From: Acidobacteriota bacterium
GTDB lineage: Bacteria > Acidobacteriota > Terriglobia > Acidiferrales > UBA7541
Length of the DNA stretch: 64,000 nt
Assembly: GCA_013289955.1 (NCBI GenBank)
Contig: JABCYZ010000025.1
Location: 1-64,000, forward strand
Direction of reading: 5' to 3'
Shown here: one piece after another, positions 52,457-61,988 of the stretch
Layout of the letters: each line of letters starts with the position of its first letter
Numbering within the stretch: position 1 is the stretch's first letter
Position numbers and translations under genes: made by a program
The notes under the pieces: model-generated
The model's input: the letters and a program-made list of their open reading frames with translations, nothing else
Told to the model about the DNA's origin: nothing
Database searches by the model: none

Positions 52457-55400
52457 ATGCGAACGCTAGGGATAAGCGGAACCTGGACGGGAACCACTCT
52501 GCGTTCGGCACTTTCGATATTCGCTCTTGTCTTGTCGTTTCATTTCCTCTTGCCTGAACTGACCTTCTCCCAGGGTGAAACCACCAGCGCCATCGTCGGC
52601 CAAGTGAGCGATGCCAGCGGTGCGGCTGTGCCTCATGCGACGGTTACGGTCACGAATAAAGACACCGGACTGAAGCGCAGCGCGAAAACCGATGACTCCG
52701 GCCGGTTCAACTTTCCGCAGCTGAAGCCCGGTCCGTACTCCGTCAAGGTGGAAGCGGAAGGTTTCGCACCGCAGCAGAATGATGCGGTGACTTCTGCGCT
52801 CGACCAGAAGCAAACTGTTGATTTCACGCTTAAGATTGCGCGGTCAAACCAGAGCGTGGAAATCAGCGGCGAGGATCCCATCCTAAACCCGGAAAATGCC
52901 AATACTTCCACGACTCTTAATGCCCACACGCTCGAAGACCTTCCCAATCCAGGAGGCGACTTAACCTACCCGCTGCAGTTTGCGGCAGGAGCGCTGGTCA
53001 ATACCGGGGGCAGCAGCAATGATTTCGTCGGCGGCACGAATGGTTATGGGAACGTGGAGTTCAACGGCCTCCCCGCTCTCTCGAACGGTTACATCGTCGA
53101 TGGCCTGGAAACGAATGATCCGCTGACGAACTTGAACAGCGGTCTGTCGACAAACCTGGTCCTCGGATTGAACTCGATTTCCGAAGTGACGGTCAATACT
53201 TTGTCCTATACCGTTGACGAGGGGCGCTATGGAGCGTCGCAGACCAACTACGTTACAAAGTCCGGTACGAAGCAGTTTCACGGAAACCTATATGAGTTGT
53301 GGAATGGTTCGAGGTTCAACGCCGACGACTATTTCACGAATGCTACTCCGGGAAATTACAAACCGCGATCGACGGTAAACCACTTCGGGGGCAGTGCGGG
53401 TGGGCCGATTGTCCGCGACAAGCTGTTTTTCTTTTTCGACAGCGAATGGGTTCGGATTGCACTGCCGATCGTTACGGCCACTACCGTCCCAACCGCGGCG
53501 TTCCAGAACTACGTTTTAGAGCAACTCCCTCTGGGAGGCACCGATTCCGTCACGGGGTCGGTCTATCAGCCGTCACCGCTTTCGGTGCCGTTTTATCAAA
53601 AGATGTTTCGGCTGTATGGAAATACCAGCGGAACGCCGCTTGCGGTACTGGGCTGTCCGTTCGATGCCGGTGGAGCTCGACCCGCCGTGGCCGATGACGG
53701 GAACGGTTGCGCCAATCGCCAGAGTGTTTCGCATTCGAGCGATGACCATGAACAGGTCCAAACGGCTCGGATCGATTACAACATCAACGAAAAAAACAGC
53801 ACCTGGTATCGCTTTCAAGCGGATACCGGGCTGCAAGCCGCCTTCACCGATCCCATTAACCCCTTGTTTGACGCTCTCTCCCCTCAACCGCTCTACTCTT
53901 TCGCCGCGGGCTATACGCATGTTTTTTCGCAAAATGTGGTGAACTACTTCAACCCGGCATTTTCCTGGTACGAAAGCCTGTTCGGGCCGTCGGATTTTCA
54001 GAAGACTCTTTCTGCTTTCCCCATCGTCTTGCAAGGCAGCGGAGCAAATGCCCCGTTCACTACGCTCGGTGGGCTCGACAACACCTGGGTTCAGGGAAGA
54101 CGCGCTTCGCGATTCTTCATCAATGACAATCTGGCTTGGAGCCACGGCGGGCACGAGCTGCGGTTTGGTACCAACATACGGATCCTCCGCCTGAATGACT
54201 ATGACTTCGGCGAAGGTTCGATCCCGACGGTAACTTACTCCACCTTGCCGCAATTCATTTATGGAGTGGCGTCCACGGCGTCGGAAACATTTCCGGCTTC
54301 AGCCAACCAGCCTTTCCATTTCCTGAATCTCGACCTCTACGCGCAGGACACGTGGAAATTGACCAAGAAGCTGACGTGGACCTTCGGCATTCGCGACACT
54401 CTCAATTCCAACCCATTGAATCCGCATGACGAAATTGCCCGGCTTCGTGGTTCTTTCAACTCCATCTCGCACGATGTGAATCAGCCGCTGACCGCGGCCA
54501 TTCAGACCGGTCTCGGCAACGTGTTTTCCTCGACGCCTCTGGCGATCCTGCAACCAAGAACCGCCCTCGCCTGGCAGTTTAGACCCAAGACCGTGCTGCG
54601 CGCGGGCTTCGGGCTCTTCAGTGATCTTTTGCCGGGCAGTATTGCCGATATAGTGGGTGTCAATCCGCCCTATGTGAAAACCTTTCAGGGTGGACTTCTT
54701 GGAACAGTGGGAGGCGCAACCATCGCGCCGGGAGTCCCAAACAGTGCGATTGATGCTGCGGTGGCTGCCAACCAGACCTTCCGTTCAGGATTTGCATCGG
54801 GCCAGCTTTCCTGCGCCTCCGCTCAAGCAGGCCCTGCAACTTGTCTTCCTCCGGTGGCCATCACGGCGGTCCCCGAAGGGGAACTTCACGCGCCCTACTT
54901 TATGGAGTGGAGTCTCGGCCTCGAACACCAGTTGGGATCTACGGGAAGCGTTCGTGCCCAGTACGTTGGCACTCGCGCGGTGAACCAGCCTTATCTCACC
55001 CAAGCGAACGGCTATCAGACCGTTTGCGCGGGGTGCTTTGCGCCGTTTCCCTATGAACAACCTACCGATCCTCGATTCGGGACAGTCACACAATTGTCTA
55101 CCGGCGCGAACAGTCACTATGACGGATTGCAAATAACCGCGATGAAGCGATTTGCCCATGGGCTGATGGGACAAATCAATTACACCTGGAGCCGCTGCAT
55201 GGACACCGTCTCAAACGGCGGATTCCTGCAATTCTCGGCGGGAGGAATCTTGTCGCCGCTTCCCGGAGATTTGGCTCGCGACTACGGCCCGTGCGACTAC
55301 GACATCCGCAACAATCTCAACGCCCAATATGTCTATCAGCTTCCGGTCAAAATCGGAAACCGGCCGCTGGGATTCGCGCTAAACGGCTGGCAGATGTCGG

Positions 55401-55993
55401 GAACCTTTTTTTGGCACAGTGGCATTCCATTCTCCGTGCTGAGCACGCCCTATTCAGCGAATGGGAATGGCATCGTGAATGGCAGTGGACCGCAATTCGC
55501 GAGCATCGTTCCCGGCGTACCCCTCTATGAACGTCATCCGATTCCCGGGGTTACACAGCCAGGTACGCTGCAGTGGCTCAACCCCGCCGCGTTTGTCTCG
55601 ACCGTGAACCCGAGCACCGGTAAATGCTATGACCCGAGCGACCCTAACAATCCGAATCCCGACATTCCCGAGAATTGCCAGTTCGGGAACCTCGGCCGCA
55701 ACGCACTGCGTGGCCCCCATTTCGCCTGGAGTGACTCCTATCTCACAAAGTGGTTTCGGCTGACCGAGCGTCTGAAGATGCGCTTTGACACACAATTCTT
55801 CAATGTCTTCAACCACCCGAATTTCGCGCTTCCGAGCATGGTGCTGGCGGGAATTCCAGGAAAGCCTTCTACCCAGACTGGTTTTGGAGCGCTGACTTCC
55901 ACGACCTCTCCGCCTACCGGCTTGCTCGGGGCCGGTTTGGGCGGTGACAGCACGCCCCGTATGATTGCGTTTCAACTGCGCCTGGAGTTCTAG
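52457..55993 (+). CDS. Oar-like TonB-dependent receptor
   Basis: A 1178-residue outer membrane protein: signal peptide (about 1-39), CarboxypepD_reg domain (about 45-125: TSAIVGQVSDASGAAVPHATVTVTNKDTGLKRSAKTDDSGRFNFPQLKPGPYSVKVEAEGF), plug (about 140-270) and a long beta-barrel with VNHFGGSAGGPIVRDKLFFFFDSEWVR and NVFNHPNFALPS, typical of acidobacterial Oar-like receptors, ending in a C-terminal Phe (FQLRLEF). Substrates are probably large oligomers such as glycans; none is shown by context. Confidence 0.94.
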   Translation: MRTLGISGTWTGTTLRSALSIFALVLSFHFLLPELTFSQGETTSAIVGQVSDASGAAVPHATVTVTNKDTGLKRSAKTDDSGRFNFPQLKPGPYSVKVEAEGFAPQQNDAVTSALDQKQTVDFTLKIARSNQSVEISGEDPILNPENANTSTTLNAHTLEDLPNPGGDLTYPLQFAAGALVNTGGSSNDFVGGTNGYGNVEFNGLPALSNGYIVDGLETNDPLTNLNSGLSTNLVLGLNSISEVTVNTLSYTVDEGRYGASQTNYVTKSGTKQFHGNLYELWNGSRFNADDYFTNATPGNYKPRSTVNHFGGSAGGPIVRDKLFFFFDSEWVRIALPIVTATTVPTAAFQNYVLEQLPLGGTDSVTGSVYQPSPLSVPFYQKMFRLYGNTSGTPLAVLGCPFDAGGARPAVADDGNGCANRQSVSHSSDDHEQVQTARIDYNINEKNSTWYRFQADTGLQAAFTDPINPLFDALSPQPLYSFAAGYTHVFSQNVVNYFNPAFSWYESLFGPSDFQKTLSAFPIVLQGSGANAPFTTLGGLDNTWVQGRRASRFFINDNLAWSHGGHELRFGTNIRILRLNDYDFGEGSIPTVTYSTLPQFIYGVASTASETFPASANQPFHFLNLDLYAQDTWKLTKKLTWTFGIRDTLNSNPLNPHDEIARLRGSFNSISHDVNQPLTAAIQTGLGNVFSSTPLAILQPRTALAWQFRPKTVLRAGFGLFSDLLPGSIADIVGVNPPYVKTFQGGLLGTVGGATIAPGVPNSAIDAAVAANQTFRSGFASGQLSCASAQAGPATCLPPVAITAVPEGELHAPYFMEWSLGLEHQLGSTGSVRAQYVGTRAVNQPYLTQANGYQTVCAGCFAPFPYEQPTDPRFGTVTQLSTGANSHYDGLQITAMKRFAHGLMGQINYTWSRCMDTVSNGGFLQFSAGGILSPLPGDLARDYGPCDYDIRNNLNAQYVYQLPVKIGNRPLGFALNGWQMSGTFFWHSGIPFSVLSTPYSANGNGIVNGSGPQFASIVPGVPLYERHPIPGVTQPGTLQWLNPAAFVSTVNPSTGKCYDPSDPNNPNPDIPENCQFGNLGRNALRGPHFAWSDSYLTKWFRLTERLKMRFDTQFFNVFNHPNFALPSMVLAGIPGKPSTQTGFGALTSTTSPPTGLLGAGLGGDSTPRMIAFQLRLEF

Positions 55994-56267
55994 GCCGTCC
56001 CGGCATGTTCCAAATCCGGCAAACACAGGAAGGATTTGGTGTCGCTGCGTCTTCTTCTGGCACGATGCTTCTGCTTCCTGACCGGTGGCCTTTGTGCCAC
56101 CCATCCATGATCTGAGAGTGAAGCACAAGGAGGTCAGCGTCCTGCGCCTGTCGTCGAGGGTGCTGCCCCTCAGCCCTCTTGCCTCCTGGCTCCTATTACA
56201 GGTTGAAACCGAGCCGGCAAGCCAGCACGGTTTCCACTCCCCGGTCGGCTTCTCTAGGACGAACAGC

Positions 56268-57323
56268 TCACGGACGAGCTTCGTAGACGACGTTAAAAGG
56301 TGTCTCCGCGGCTCGCCGGAAACGACTGAAGCCGGCCGCGGTGACCACCTCGCGAATACGCTTTTCGCCGGACTGCGCGCCCAAGCACAGCGCAACTTCC
56401 TGTGAACGCGAACAGGGAGTGCACAATAAAGTTGAAAAAGAGTAGTACACGCGACCGACTGGATTGAGATTGTCTTTTAGTTCGTCGTGAGCAAACGGTT
56501 CGACGATCATCCATGTGCCGTCCTTGCTGAGTGAATTCCGAACGTGGGTTGCGGCGCCGATTGGATCACCCATATCGTGCAGACAATCGAACACGGTGAC
56601 CAAGTCGTAGTCTTTGCCAGGAAATGCCTTGGCTTTCGCGACGCCAAAGTTGAGGCGAACCTCGAGGCCCTCTTTGGCGGCGGTTAGGCGGGCGCCCTCG
56701 ATGGATTTGTCGTGATAGTCAAAGCCAAAGAATCGCGATTTCGGGAAGGCTTTGGCCATCAGCACGGTGGACGCACCCTTGCCGCACCCAACATCGGCAA
56801 CGCGCGCGCCGGCCTCGAGCTTAGCCTGGACGCCGTCGAGGGAAGGAATCCAGGAACTGATAAGGTTTGCCGCATAGCTCGGCCGGAAGAATTTCTCGCA
56901 GCCATGAAACACATCTTCATCATGCTCATTCCATCCCATGCCTGCGCCGGATCGGAAGGCCTCGGTAATCCTGGGAACTGCGGCCAGGGAACCGAGGGCC
57001 AACTGGAAGGCGCCGGGAAGATAAGCGGGACTGTCTTCGTTCGCCAGCGTAAATGCTTGCTCTTCGCTCAGACTGAACTTGCGAGTCTGCTCGTTATAGG
57101 TGACGTAACCGCCGGCAGCTTGCGAGCTCAGCCATTCGCGCACATAACGTTCATCTGTTCCGGTTTTAACGGCCAGTTCGGCGGAACTCAGCGGGCCTTC
57201 GGCGAGAGCCTTGTACAACCCCAGCTTTTCGCCAATCACTACCATGCCAGAGTGAACTGCCGCGCCCAGATCTCCAACGAATTGCCCTACAAACGCATTC
57301 AGTTTGTCCATATCGAGTGCCAT
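56268..57323 (-). CDS. SAM-dependent methyltransferase with winged-helix N-terminus
   Basis: A 351-residue protein. The N-terminal half (about 1-100: GLYKALAEGPLSSAELAVKTGTDERYVREWLSSQAAGGYVTYNEQTRKFSLSEEQ) is a winged-helix dimerisation-like domain. The C-terminal Rossmann domain has the SAM motif GARVADVGCGKGASTVLMAKAFP, FFGFDYHDKSIEGAR and DLVTVFDCLHDMGDP. It resembles the Rv2258c-type methyltransferases; substrate unknown. It is a single gene, 156 bases from the exported cupin gene. Confidence 0.9.
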   Translation of the reverse strand: MALDMDKLNAFVGQFVGDLGAAVHSGMVVIGEKLGLYKALAEGPLSSAELAVKTGTDERYVREWLSSQAAGGYVTYNEQTRKFSLSEEQAFTLANEDSPAYLPGAFQLALGSLAAVPRITEAFRSGAGMGWNEHDEDVFHGCEKFFRPSYAANLISSWIPSLDGVQAKLEAGARVADVGCGKGASTVLMAKAFPKSRFFGFDYHDKSIEGARLTAAKEGLEVRLNFGVAKAKAFPGKDYDLVTVFDCLHDMGDPIGAATHVRNSLSKDGTWMIVEPFAHDELKDNLNPVGRVYYSFSTLLCTPCSRSQEVALCLGAQSGEKRIREVVTAAGFSRFRRAAETPFNVVYEARP

Positions 57324-57479
57324 TCTGATTCTCCTTGGTAAATGATTTTTTGACTTTTCAACCAGTGAAGCTCGATCGCGGGTTTCTCACGATGCTGTCG
57401 TCTTCGATCAGACCCAGGAAGCGACGGGAACCGCTCCCCGGGCTCTCTAGCGTGCTCGCCTTTTGTCGGCGGGCATCGA

Positions 57480-57971
57480 CTACCTGCTCTTGCTAGGGTC
57501 GTCTTCGGGATGGACGTAGTTGAACTGAAGCGGAGACTGTCCGTGGACCTGCACCACGGTTTCTCCGGAGGCCACGGCGTAGTGGTGCATGCTCGGATCG
57601 AGGAAGGCGAAGCTTCCGGCAGTGAATGCGTTCATCTTGTGGGGGTCAAATAGATCGCCCATGCCGACCTTAAACGTCCCGGAAATGATGGTGACGTTTT
57701 CCCTTTTCGGGTGCCAATGGGGCGCGATGCGGAACCCATCAGGCATTTTCAGGCGAACCGTGTAGTCCCCCGTGGATGCAGTTGGGTCGCCTTCGAGCAC
57801 GGCAAACTGCGCGCCCGGACGCACAACGGTCGGTGCTGCTCCCCAGGAAATGGAATCCGGAGTAAATGCATTTTTTTCGTGGGAATCATCGTAGGCGGTA
57901 CGGGTGGAAGCCGGCCGCGCCAGAGCGAATATTCCAGCCGCTGCAAGGGTAAGAAACAGGTATCGCTTCAT
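57480..57971 (-). CDS. Exported cupin protein
   Basis: A 163-residue protein with a signal peptide (MKRYLFLTLAAAGIFALARPASTR) and a cupin domain: FRIAPHWHPKRENVTIISGTFKVGMGD (HxH motif) and SFAFLDPSMHHYAVASGETVVQVHGQSPLQFNYV. It probably binds a metal. ATG 57971 is preferred to 58052 since it gives the signal peptide. It is divergent from the winged-helix/TPR regulator, which may control it (inference). Confidence 0.87.
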   Translation of the reverse strand: MKRYLFLTLAAAGIFALARPASTRTAYDDSHEKNAFTPDSISWGAAPTVVRPGAQFAVLEGDPTASTGDYTVRLKMPDGFRIAPHWHPKRENVTIISGTFKVGMGDLFDPHKMNAFTAGSFAFLDPSMHHYAVASGETVVQVHGQSPLQFNYVHPEDDPSKSR

Positions 57972-58101
57972 TGTCGAACCTCCATTGTTCGGTATCAAAC
58001 TGTTGGAATGATGTCCTGAGCGGATGACTATTCCAATCAAGCGTTTATACAATTTGCCTAACTTTTCTATATCGTCGCAAATTACTCATTCTTTGTGGAT
58101 A

Positions 58102-59928
58102 ATGCCCAGTAAGAACCTTATGCGACGCGCACGATCGGCAACGGACGAGATGGAGCTGGACCTGGGGCGTTACGAGCTTCGCCGCCACGGCCGGCGAATC
58201 AAACTCGAAAAGAAGCCCATGGAGCTTCTGATTTTTCTGGTCGGCCGCCGGGAACAGCTGGTTTCGCGCCAAGAGATCATAAGCAAGTTGTGGGGCTCCG
58301 ATCTGTTCATAGATACCGAACCCAACATCAACAACATTGTGAGAAAAATCCGCGCCGCTCTGGGTGACGACTCCGCTAAGCCTCGTTTTCTCGAAACCGT
58401 GGTGGGCAAAGGCTACAGGTTTGTCGGGCCACTGAGAGTGCGCGACGCGCGTTACCCGCAATCCGATTTTGGATCGCGTGTTGCGCGCGCGGCCGTCCCG
58501 GAAAAGACGGGCGTGTGGAGCGAGCGCACTTCTCTGGCCGTCTTGCCCTTGATGCTTCTCGGCAGGGCCACGGATGATTATGGCGTGTGCCTTGGATTTG
58601 CCGATGCACTGGTCGCGCGCCTCGGGAATTTGCCGGGCGTGGACGTCCTTCCAACTTCAGCAGTGCTGAGTGTGCCGGCGGGGGTGACGCCAGCGGAAGC
58701 CGCTTCGCGACTTGGCGTGCGTTTTGCCATTCACGGCGCTATCCAGATGTCCAAGGGCCTTTGGCGTCTCTCCCTGGAAATGTTCGACACGCATCTGCAA
58801 ACCATTTGCTTCACAAGGAAGCGTGATCTTGACCTCAACCACCTATCCGACCTCGAGGACGAGTTCGCCAAGCAAATCGCCATGGCACTGAACCGGCCGC
58901 TGGGTCCAGCCATGGTTCAACGCTCCCTGCGCTATAGCAAGGACCCTGTGGCTTATGCGGAGTTCATGCGGGGCTACAAGCTCAGCTCGTCTGGCGATCC
59001 GGCGATGCTGGACGAGGCTGCCCGGCACCTGAGCAATGCGGTTGCCAGGGATCCTGCATTTTCTCTGGCCCATGCCACACTTTCCGTGGTCTGCGCGACT
59101 CGTCACTTTGAACTTGATCCATCGAGCGCGTGGTGGGAGAAGGCCGAGTTTCACTGTAGCCGCGCGCTCGATCTGGATCCGGATCTGCCCGAGGGGCACG
59201 TCGCCCGCGCGTTTCTCTTTTGGGGGCCGTCCAGGAACTTCCAGCACCTGGAAGCGATTGACGAACTCAAGCGAGCCTTGGCGCTGCAGAACAATCAGCC
59301 CCAAGCGTACAACCGCCTGGGCACGATCCTGGCTCACATCGGGCTACTCGAGCACGCCCGCGAAATGTACGAGCGGGCACGGCCGTTTCATCCCAGAAAA
59401 GCTGTCAGTCACAGCATCGTGCAGGTCTATGTCTGGAACCAGGAATACGACTTGGCACGCGAGGAGATCGAAGCTTGGCGCGCTGAGACTCCAAAGAACA
59501 AGTATCCTGTCTACTTTGCCGTTCAGCTGGCCTTGCTGACAGCCGATTTGAAAGAAGCAAGAGCCCTGCTGGATGAAGCGGTTCAGCTAGTGCCGGAGGA
59601 ACCGCTCATTGTCAGTCTGGAGGGCGTCTATTACGCGTCGACTGGATTGGCGGGAAAAGCGCTGGATTGCCTGACGACGGCTTGTGCGAGCCCAAAATCC
59701 TTTGGGCATGCGCACCACAGCTACTATCAAATCGCATGCATACTTGCGATGTTGGAGCGGCGTCAAGCGGCGTTTGAGTGGTTGGAGCGAAGTGTCTCGA
59801 GTGGCTTCGCGTGCTGGCCTTTTTTCCTCAAGGACCCTCACCTAAAAAACTTACGCGAGCTGCCAGAGTTTGAGGTTCTGGTGTGCTCGCTGCAAGCCAA
59901 GTATCCCGAACATCTCGGATTGCTCTAG
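58102..59928 (+). CDS. Winged-helix (CadC/OmpR type) regulator with TPR domain
   Basis: A 608-residue protein. Residues about 14-110 form an OmpR/PhoB-type winged helix (LDLGRYELRRHGRRIKLEKKPMELLIFLVGRREQLVSRQEIISKLWG...NNIVRKIRAALGDDSAKPRFLETVVGKGYRFVGP). A middle region resembles the adenylate-cyclase-like helper domain of such regulators (SLAVLPLMLLG...GVRFAIHGAIQMS), then TPRs from about 260 to the end. No transmembrane helix or receiver domain was seen, so it is probably cytosolic with a ligand sensed by TPRs. Start at 58102 (MPSKNL) is favoured over 58024 but not certain. Confidence 0.87.
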   Translation: MPSKNLMRRARSATDEMELDLGRYELRRHGRRIKLEKKPMELLIFLVGRREQLVSRQEIISKLWGSDLFIDTEPNINNIVRKIRAALGDDSAKPRFLETVVGKGYRFVGPLRVRDARYPQSDFGSRVARAAVPEKTGVWSERTSLAVLPLMLLGRATDDYGVCLGFADALVARLGNLPGVDVLPTSAVLSVPAGVTPAEAASRLGVRFAIHGAIQMSKGLWRLSLEMFDTHLQTICFTRKRDLDLNHLSDLEDEFAKQIAMALNRPLGPAMVQRSLRYSKDPVAYAEFMRGYKLSSSGDPAMLDEAARHLSNAVARDPAFSLAHATLSVVCATRHFELDPSSAWWEKAEFHCSRALDLDPDLPEGHVARAFLFWGPSRNFQHLEAIDELKRALALQNNQPQAYNRLGTILAHIGLLEHAREMYERARPFHPRKAVSHSIVQVYVWNQEYDLAREEIEAWRAETPKNKYPVYFAVQLALLTADLKEARALLDEAVQLVPEEPLIVSLEGVYYASTGLAGKALDCLTTACASPKSFGHAHHSYYQIACILAMLERRQAAFEWLERSVSSGFACWPFFLKDPHLKNLRELPEFEVLVCSLQAKYPEHLGLL

Positions 59929-60088
59929 CTAACCATATGAAAATACAATGGTTATGGGCTTAATCAGAGAATCTAAAAACCCGGCTGAATAGAATGGATC
60001 TTCAGAATTCCGTGAACCAAAGGGCTGGCGGTGCCGTCTGGCAGTTGTACGGGGAGGGCGAGCGTTTTCGGCTCGCACAAGAGACCTA

Positions 60089-60670
60089 ATGCAGGAGCTG
60101 GTTCTGATCCAGCCAGGCCGTACCGCCGAGAAAGAGTTCGCGCCGGAAGCGGCTGCGGCTACCCGCCGTGAGTTCGAGGAGCGGCTTCTGGAGTGCGGGC
60201 CGCTGGCGTTTCGCGTCGCGCGCGGCGTGCTGCGCAACAGCGCGGATGCGGAAGACGTCGCGCAGGAAGCGCTGCTTCGGGCCTACCGCCGCTTTGAGCG
60301 TTTGCGAGATCGCACGCGGTTTCGCGCCTGGCTCGTGCGCATCGCGTTTCGACTGGCGATTGATCGAGCGCGCTCCTCGAAGCGCCGCGAAGTGCGCGAG
60401 ACGCTTTGGTCAGAATCAGCCCCGCGGCCTTCGACAGAAGACCTGGCGGCCACAAGCGAATTTCAGGCTCATCTCAACCGCGCCATGGACGAACTCCCGG
60501 AGAAGCACCGGCTTGTGCTTCTGCTGGCGGCGATAGAGGGCCACTCGGTCGAAGAGGTGGCGGAGATGCTCGGCCTGCCGATGGGAACGGTGAAATCGAG
60601 ATTGTTTTTTGCACGAAAGCAACTTGCGGAGAAATTGCGATGCCATGCCAAGAATATAGAGAAGCGCTGA
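60089..60670 (+). CDS. ECF-type RNA polymerase sigma factor
   Basis: A 193-residue sigma factor: region 2 (about 30-100: FRVARGVLRNSADAEDVAQEALLRAYRRFERLRDRTRFRAWLVRIAFRLAIDRAR) and region 4 (about 130-185: ELPEKHRLVLLLAAIEGHSVEEVAEMLGLPMGTVKSRLFFARKQLAEKL). It directs stress-type transcription and is coded with an overlapping anti-sigma gene. A short inverted repeat TAACCAT-N11-ATGGTTA (59930-59954) lies in the 160-base upstream gap. Confidence 0.94.
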   Translation: MQELVLIQPGRTAEKEFAPEAAAATRREFEERLLECGPLAFRVARGVLRNSADAEDVAQEALLRAYRRFERLRDRTRFRAWLVRIAFRLAIDRARSSKRREVRETLWSESAPRPSTEDLAATSEFQAHLNRAMDELPEKHRLVLLLAAIEGHSVEEVAEMLGLPMGTVKSRLFFARKQLAEKLRCHAKNIEKR

Positions 60671-61350
60671 CGGAAGCGGCCGCCACCGGTTCTGCGCCGT
60701 CACGCGAATTGCGTTCACACTTCGACGTTTGCGAATCATGCCGCGCGGCGTTTAGCGAAGAGCTGCAACTTTTCGCCGCTATCGACACTGGTCTGCGCGC
60801 CGCCGCCAACGCCGAACTACCGCCTTCTTATCTTCCGCGCGTCCGCGCCAGCCTCGAAAACGATTCGGCCTCACCGGGCCGTTGGATGCCTTTTCTGATC
60901 TTTGCCGCCAGCGCCGCGATTGTGTTGATTGTTTTTATCGCTGCTCGCCCGGGCCACAGGAGGAGCAATGAGCTTGCCCGGCAAGCTCTTCCGGCACCCA
61001 GCCGCCAAAAGCCCGAAACAAGCGCCCAGAGCGAAGCGCCCGGGGCGCCTCGGGTCGCTGCTTCCTCCCGTTCCTACCACGCCGAGGCCCGGAGGAATTC
61101 CGCTCCAGCGAATTTCGCGTCGCCCGCCCAGCCGGAGGTCCTCGTGCCGCCGGAGGAACGCGAAGCGTTCGCCCGGTTTATCGGCTCGCAGTCTGAACGA
61201 AACGAGGTTCTGGTCGCTGTCGTGGCACCGGCCCCGGACAACGCGGCTGCGCTACTGAGCGTTAAGCCGCTGGAGATTTTAGAGCTTGAAGTTAAGCCGC
61301 TCGAAGCAACTGCGGGCGAAGATCCGGATGGAGCGGAGGAAAAGCAGTAG
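60640..61350 (+). CDS. Zinc-type anti-sigma factor, membrane-bound
   Basis: A 236-residue protein. The N-terminus carries a zinc anti-sigma pattern (Cys3 and His27-x3-Cys31-x2-Cys34: CQEYRE...HFDVCESC). One transmembrane helix (about 83-101, WMPFLIFAASAAIVLIVFIAA) is followed by a Pro/Ala-rich periplasmic part. It should hold the sigma factor at the membrane until a signal arrives. The start lies inside the sigma gene (31-base overlap), indicating coupling. The ORF track start at 60406 is too early. Confidence 0.87.
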   Translation: MPCQEYREALTEAAATGSAPSRELRSHFDVCESCRAAFSEELQLFAAIDTGLRAAANAELPPSYLPRVRASLENDSASPGRWMPFLIFAASAAIVLIVFIAARPGHRRSNELARQALPAPSRQKPETSAQSEAPGAPRVAASSRSYHAEARRNSAPANFASPAQPEVLVPPEEREAFARFIGSQSERNEVLVAVVAPAPDNAAALLSVKPLEILELEVKPLEATAGEDPDGAEEKQ

Positions 61351-61390
61351 CGAACGGTCGATCAAAAATCACGTCTAAACGGAGGATGAA

Positions 61391-61984
61391 ATGAGAACCA
61401 GTTCAGTACAAGTGGCGTCGCTTCTGCTGCTCGGTATGCTTTCGCCGATCGTTCTGGCGCAAGACAAACCCAAGGCGGATGAGAAGGCAAGGGTCGAAGC
61501 ACCATCAACACCGATAAAAGCGCAGATCGTTTTCGCGGAATTTGAGGGCGACAAGAAGACCAAGAGTTTGCCATACGCGATCTACATGAACGCTCCCGAC
61601 TCGACGGAGCTTCGAGCCGGCTGGACTAGATTCCGCATCGGGAGCCGACTGCCCGTTTATACGGGCAAGGGTGAAATGCAGTATATAGATGTGGGCACGA
61701 ATGTCGATGCCCGGGCCGCCTACACGGGCGACGGGCACATACTGCTTCAGTTGATTCTTGAACGTTCCTGGGTCGAGGGCGAGGTTTCTGTTCCAGTGAC
61801 GAAAACCGACGGCTCTCCCTCGGACCCTTCTGGCGGCCACTTTCAGGAGCCGATCATTCGTGGTTTCAAATCGGAGCTGGACATGAAATTGCGCGAAGGA
61901 CAGCCCGTCGAGAGCACGGTGGCGACGGATCCTATAAGCGGCAAAGTGGTGAAAGTTGAAATCAGTTTTACCGTCGTGAAATAG
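61391..61984 (+). CDS. Exported protein of unknown function
   Basis: A 197-residue protein with a signal peptide (MRTSSVQVASLLLLGMLSPIVLAQ). The mature part is beta-rich (YAIYMNAPDSTELRAGWTRFRIGSRLPVYTGKGEMQYIDVGTNVDARAAYTGDGHILLQLILERS), and I know no family. It follows the anti-sigma gene by 40 bases on the same strand, so it may be co-transcribed and be part of the sensed envelope process. Confidence 0.72.
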   Translation: MRTSSVQVASLLLLGMLSPIVLAQDKPKADEKARVEAPSTPIKAQIVFAEFEGDKKTKSLPYAIYMNAPDSTELRAGWTRFRIGSRLPVYTGKGEMQYIDVGTNVDARAAYTGDGHILLQLILERSWVEGEVSVPVTKTDGSPSDPSGGHFQEPIIRGFKSELDMKLREGQPVESTVATDPISGKVVKVEISFTVVK

Positions 61985-61988
61985 TTTT

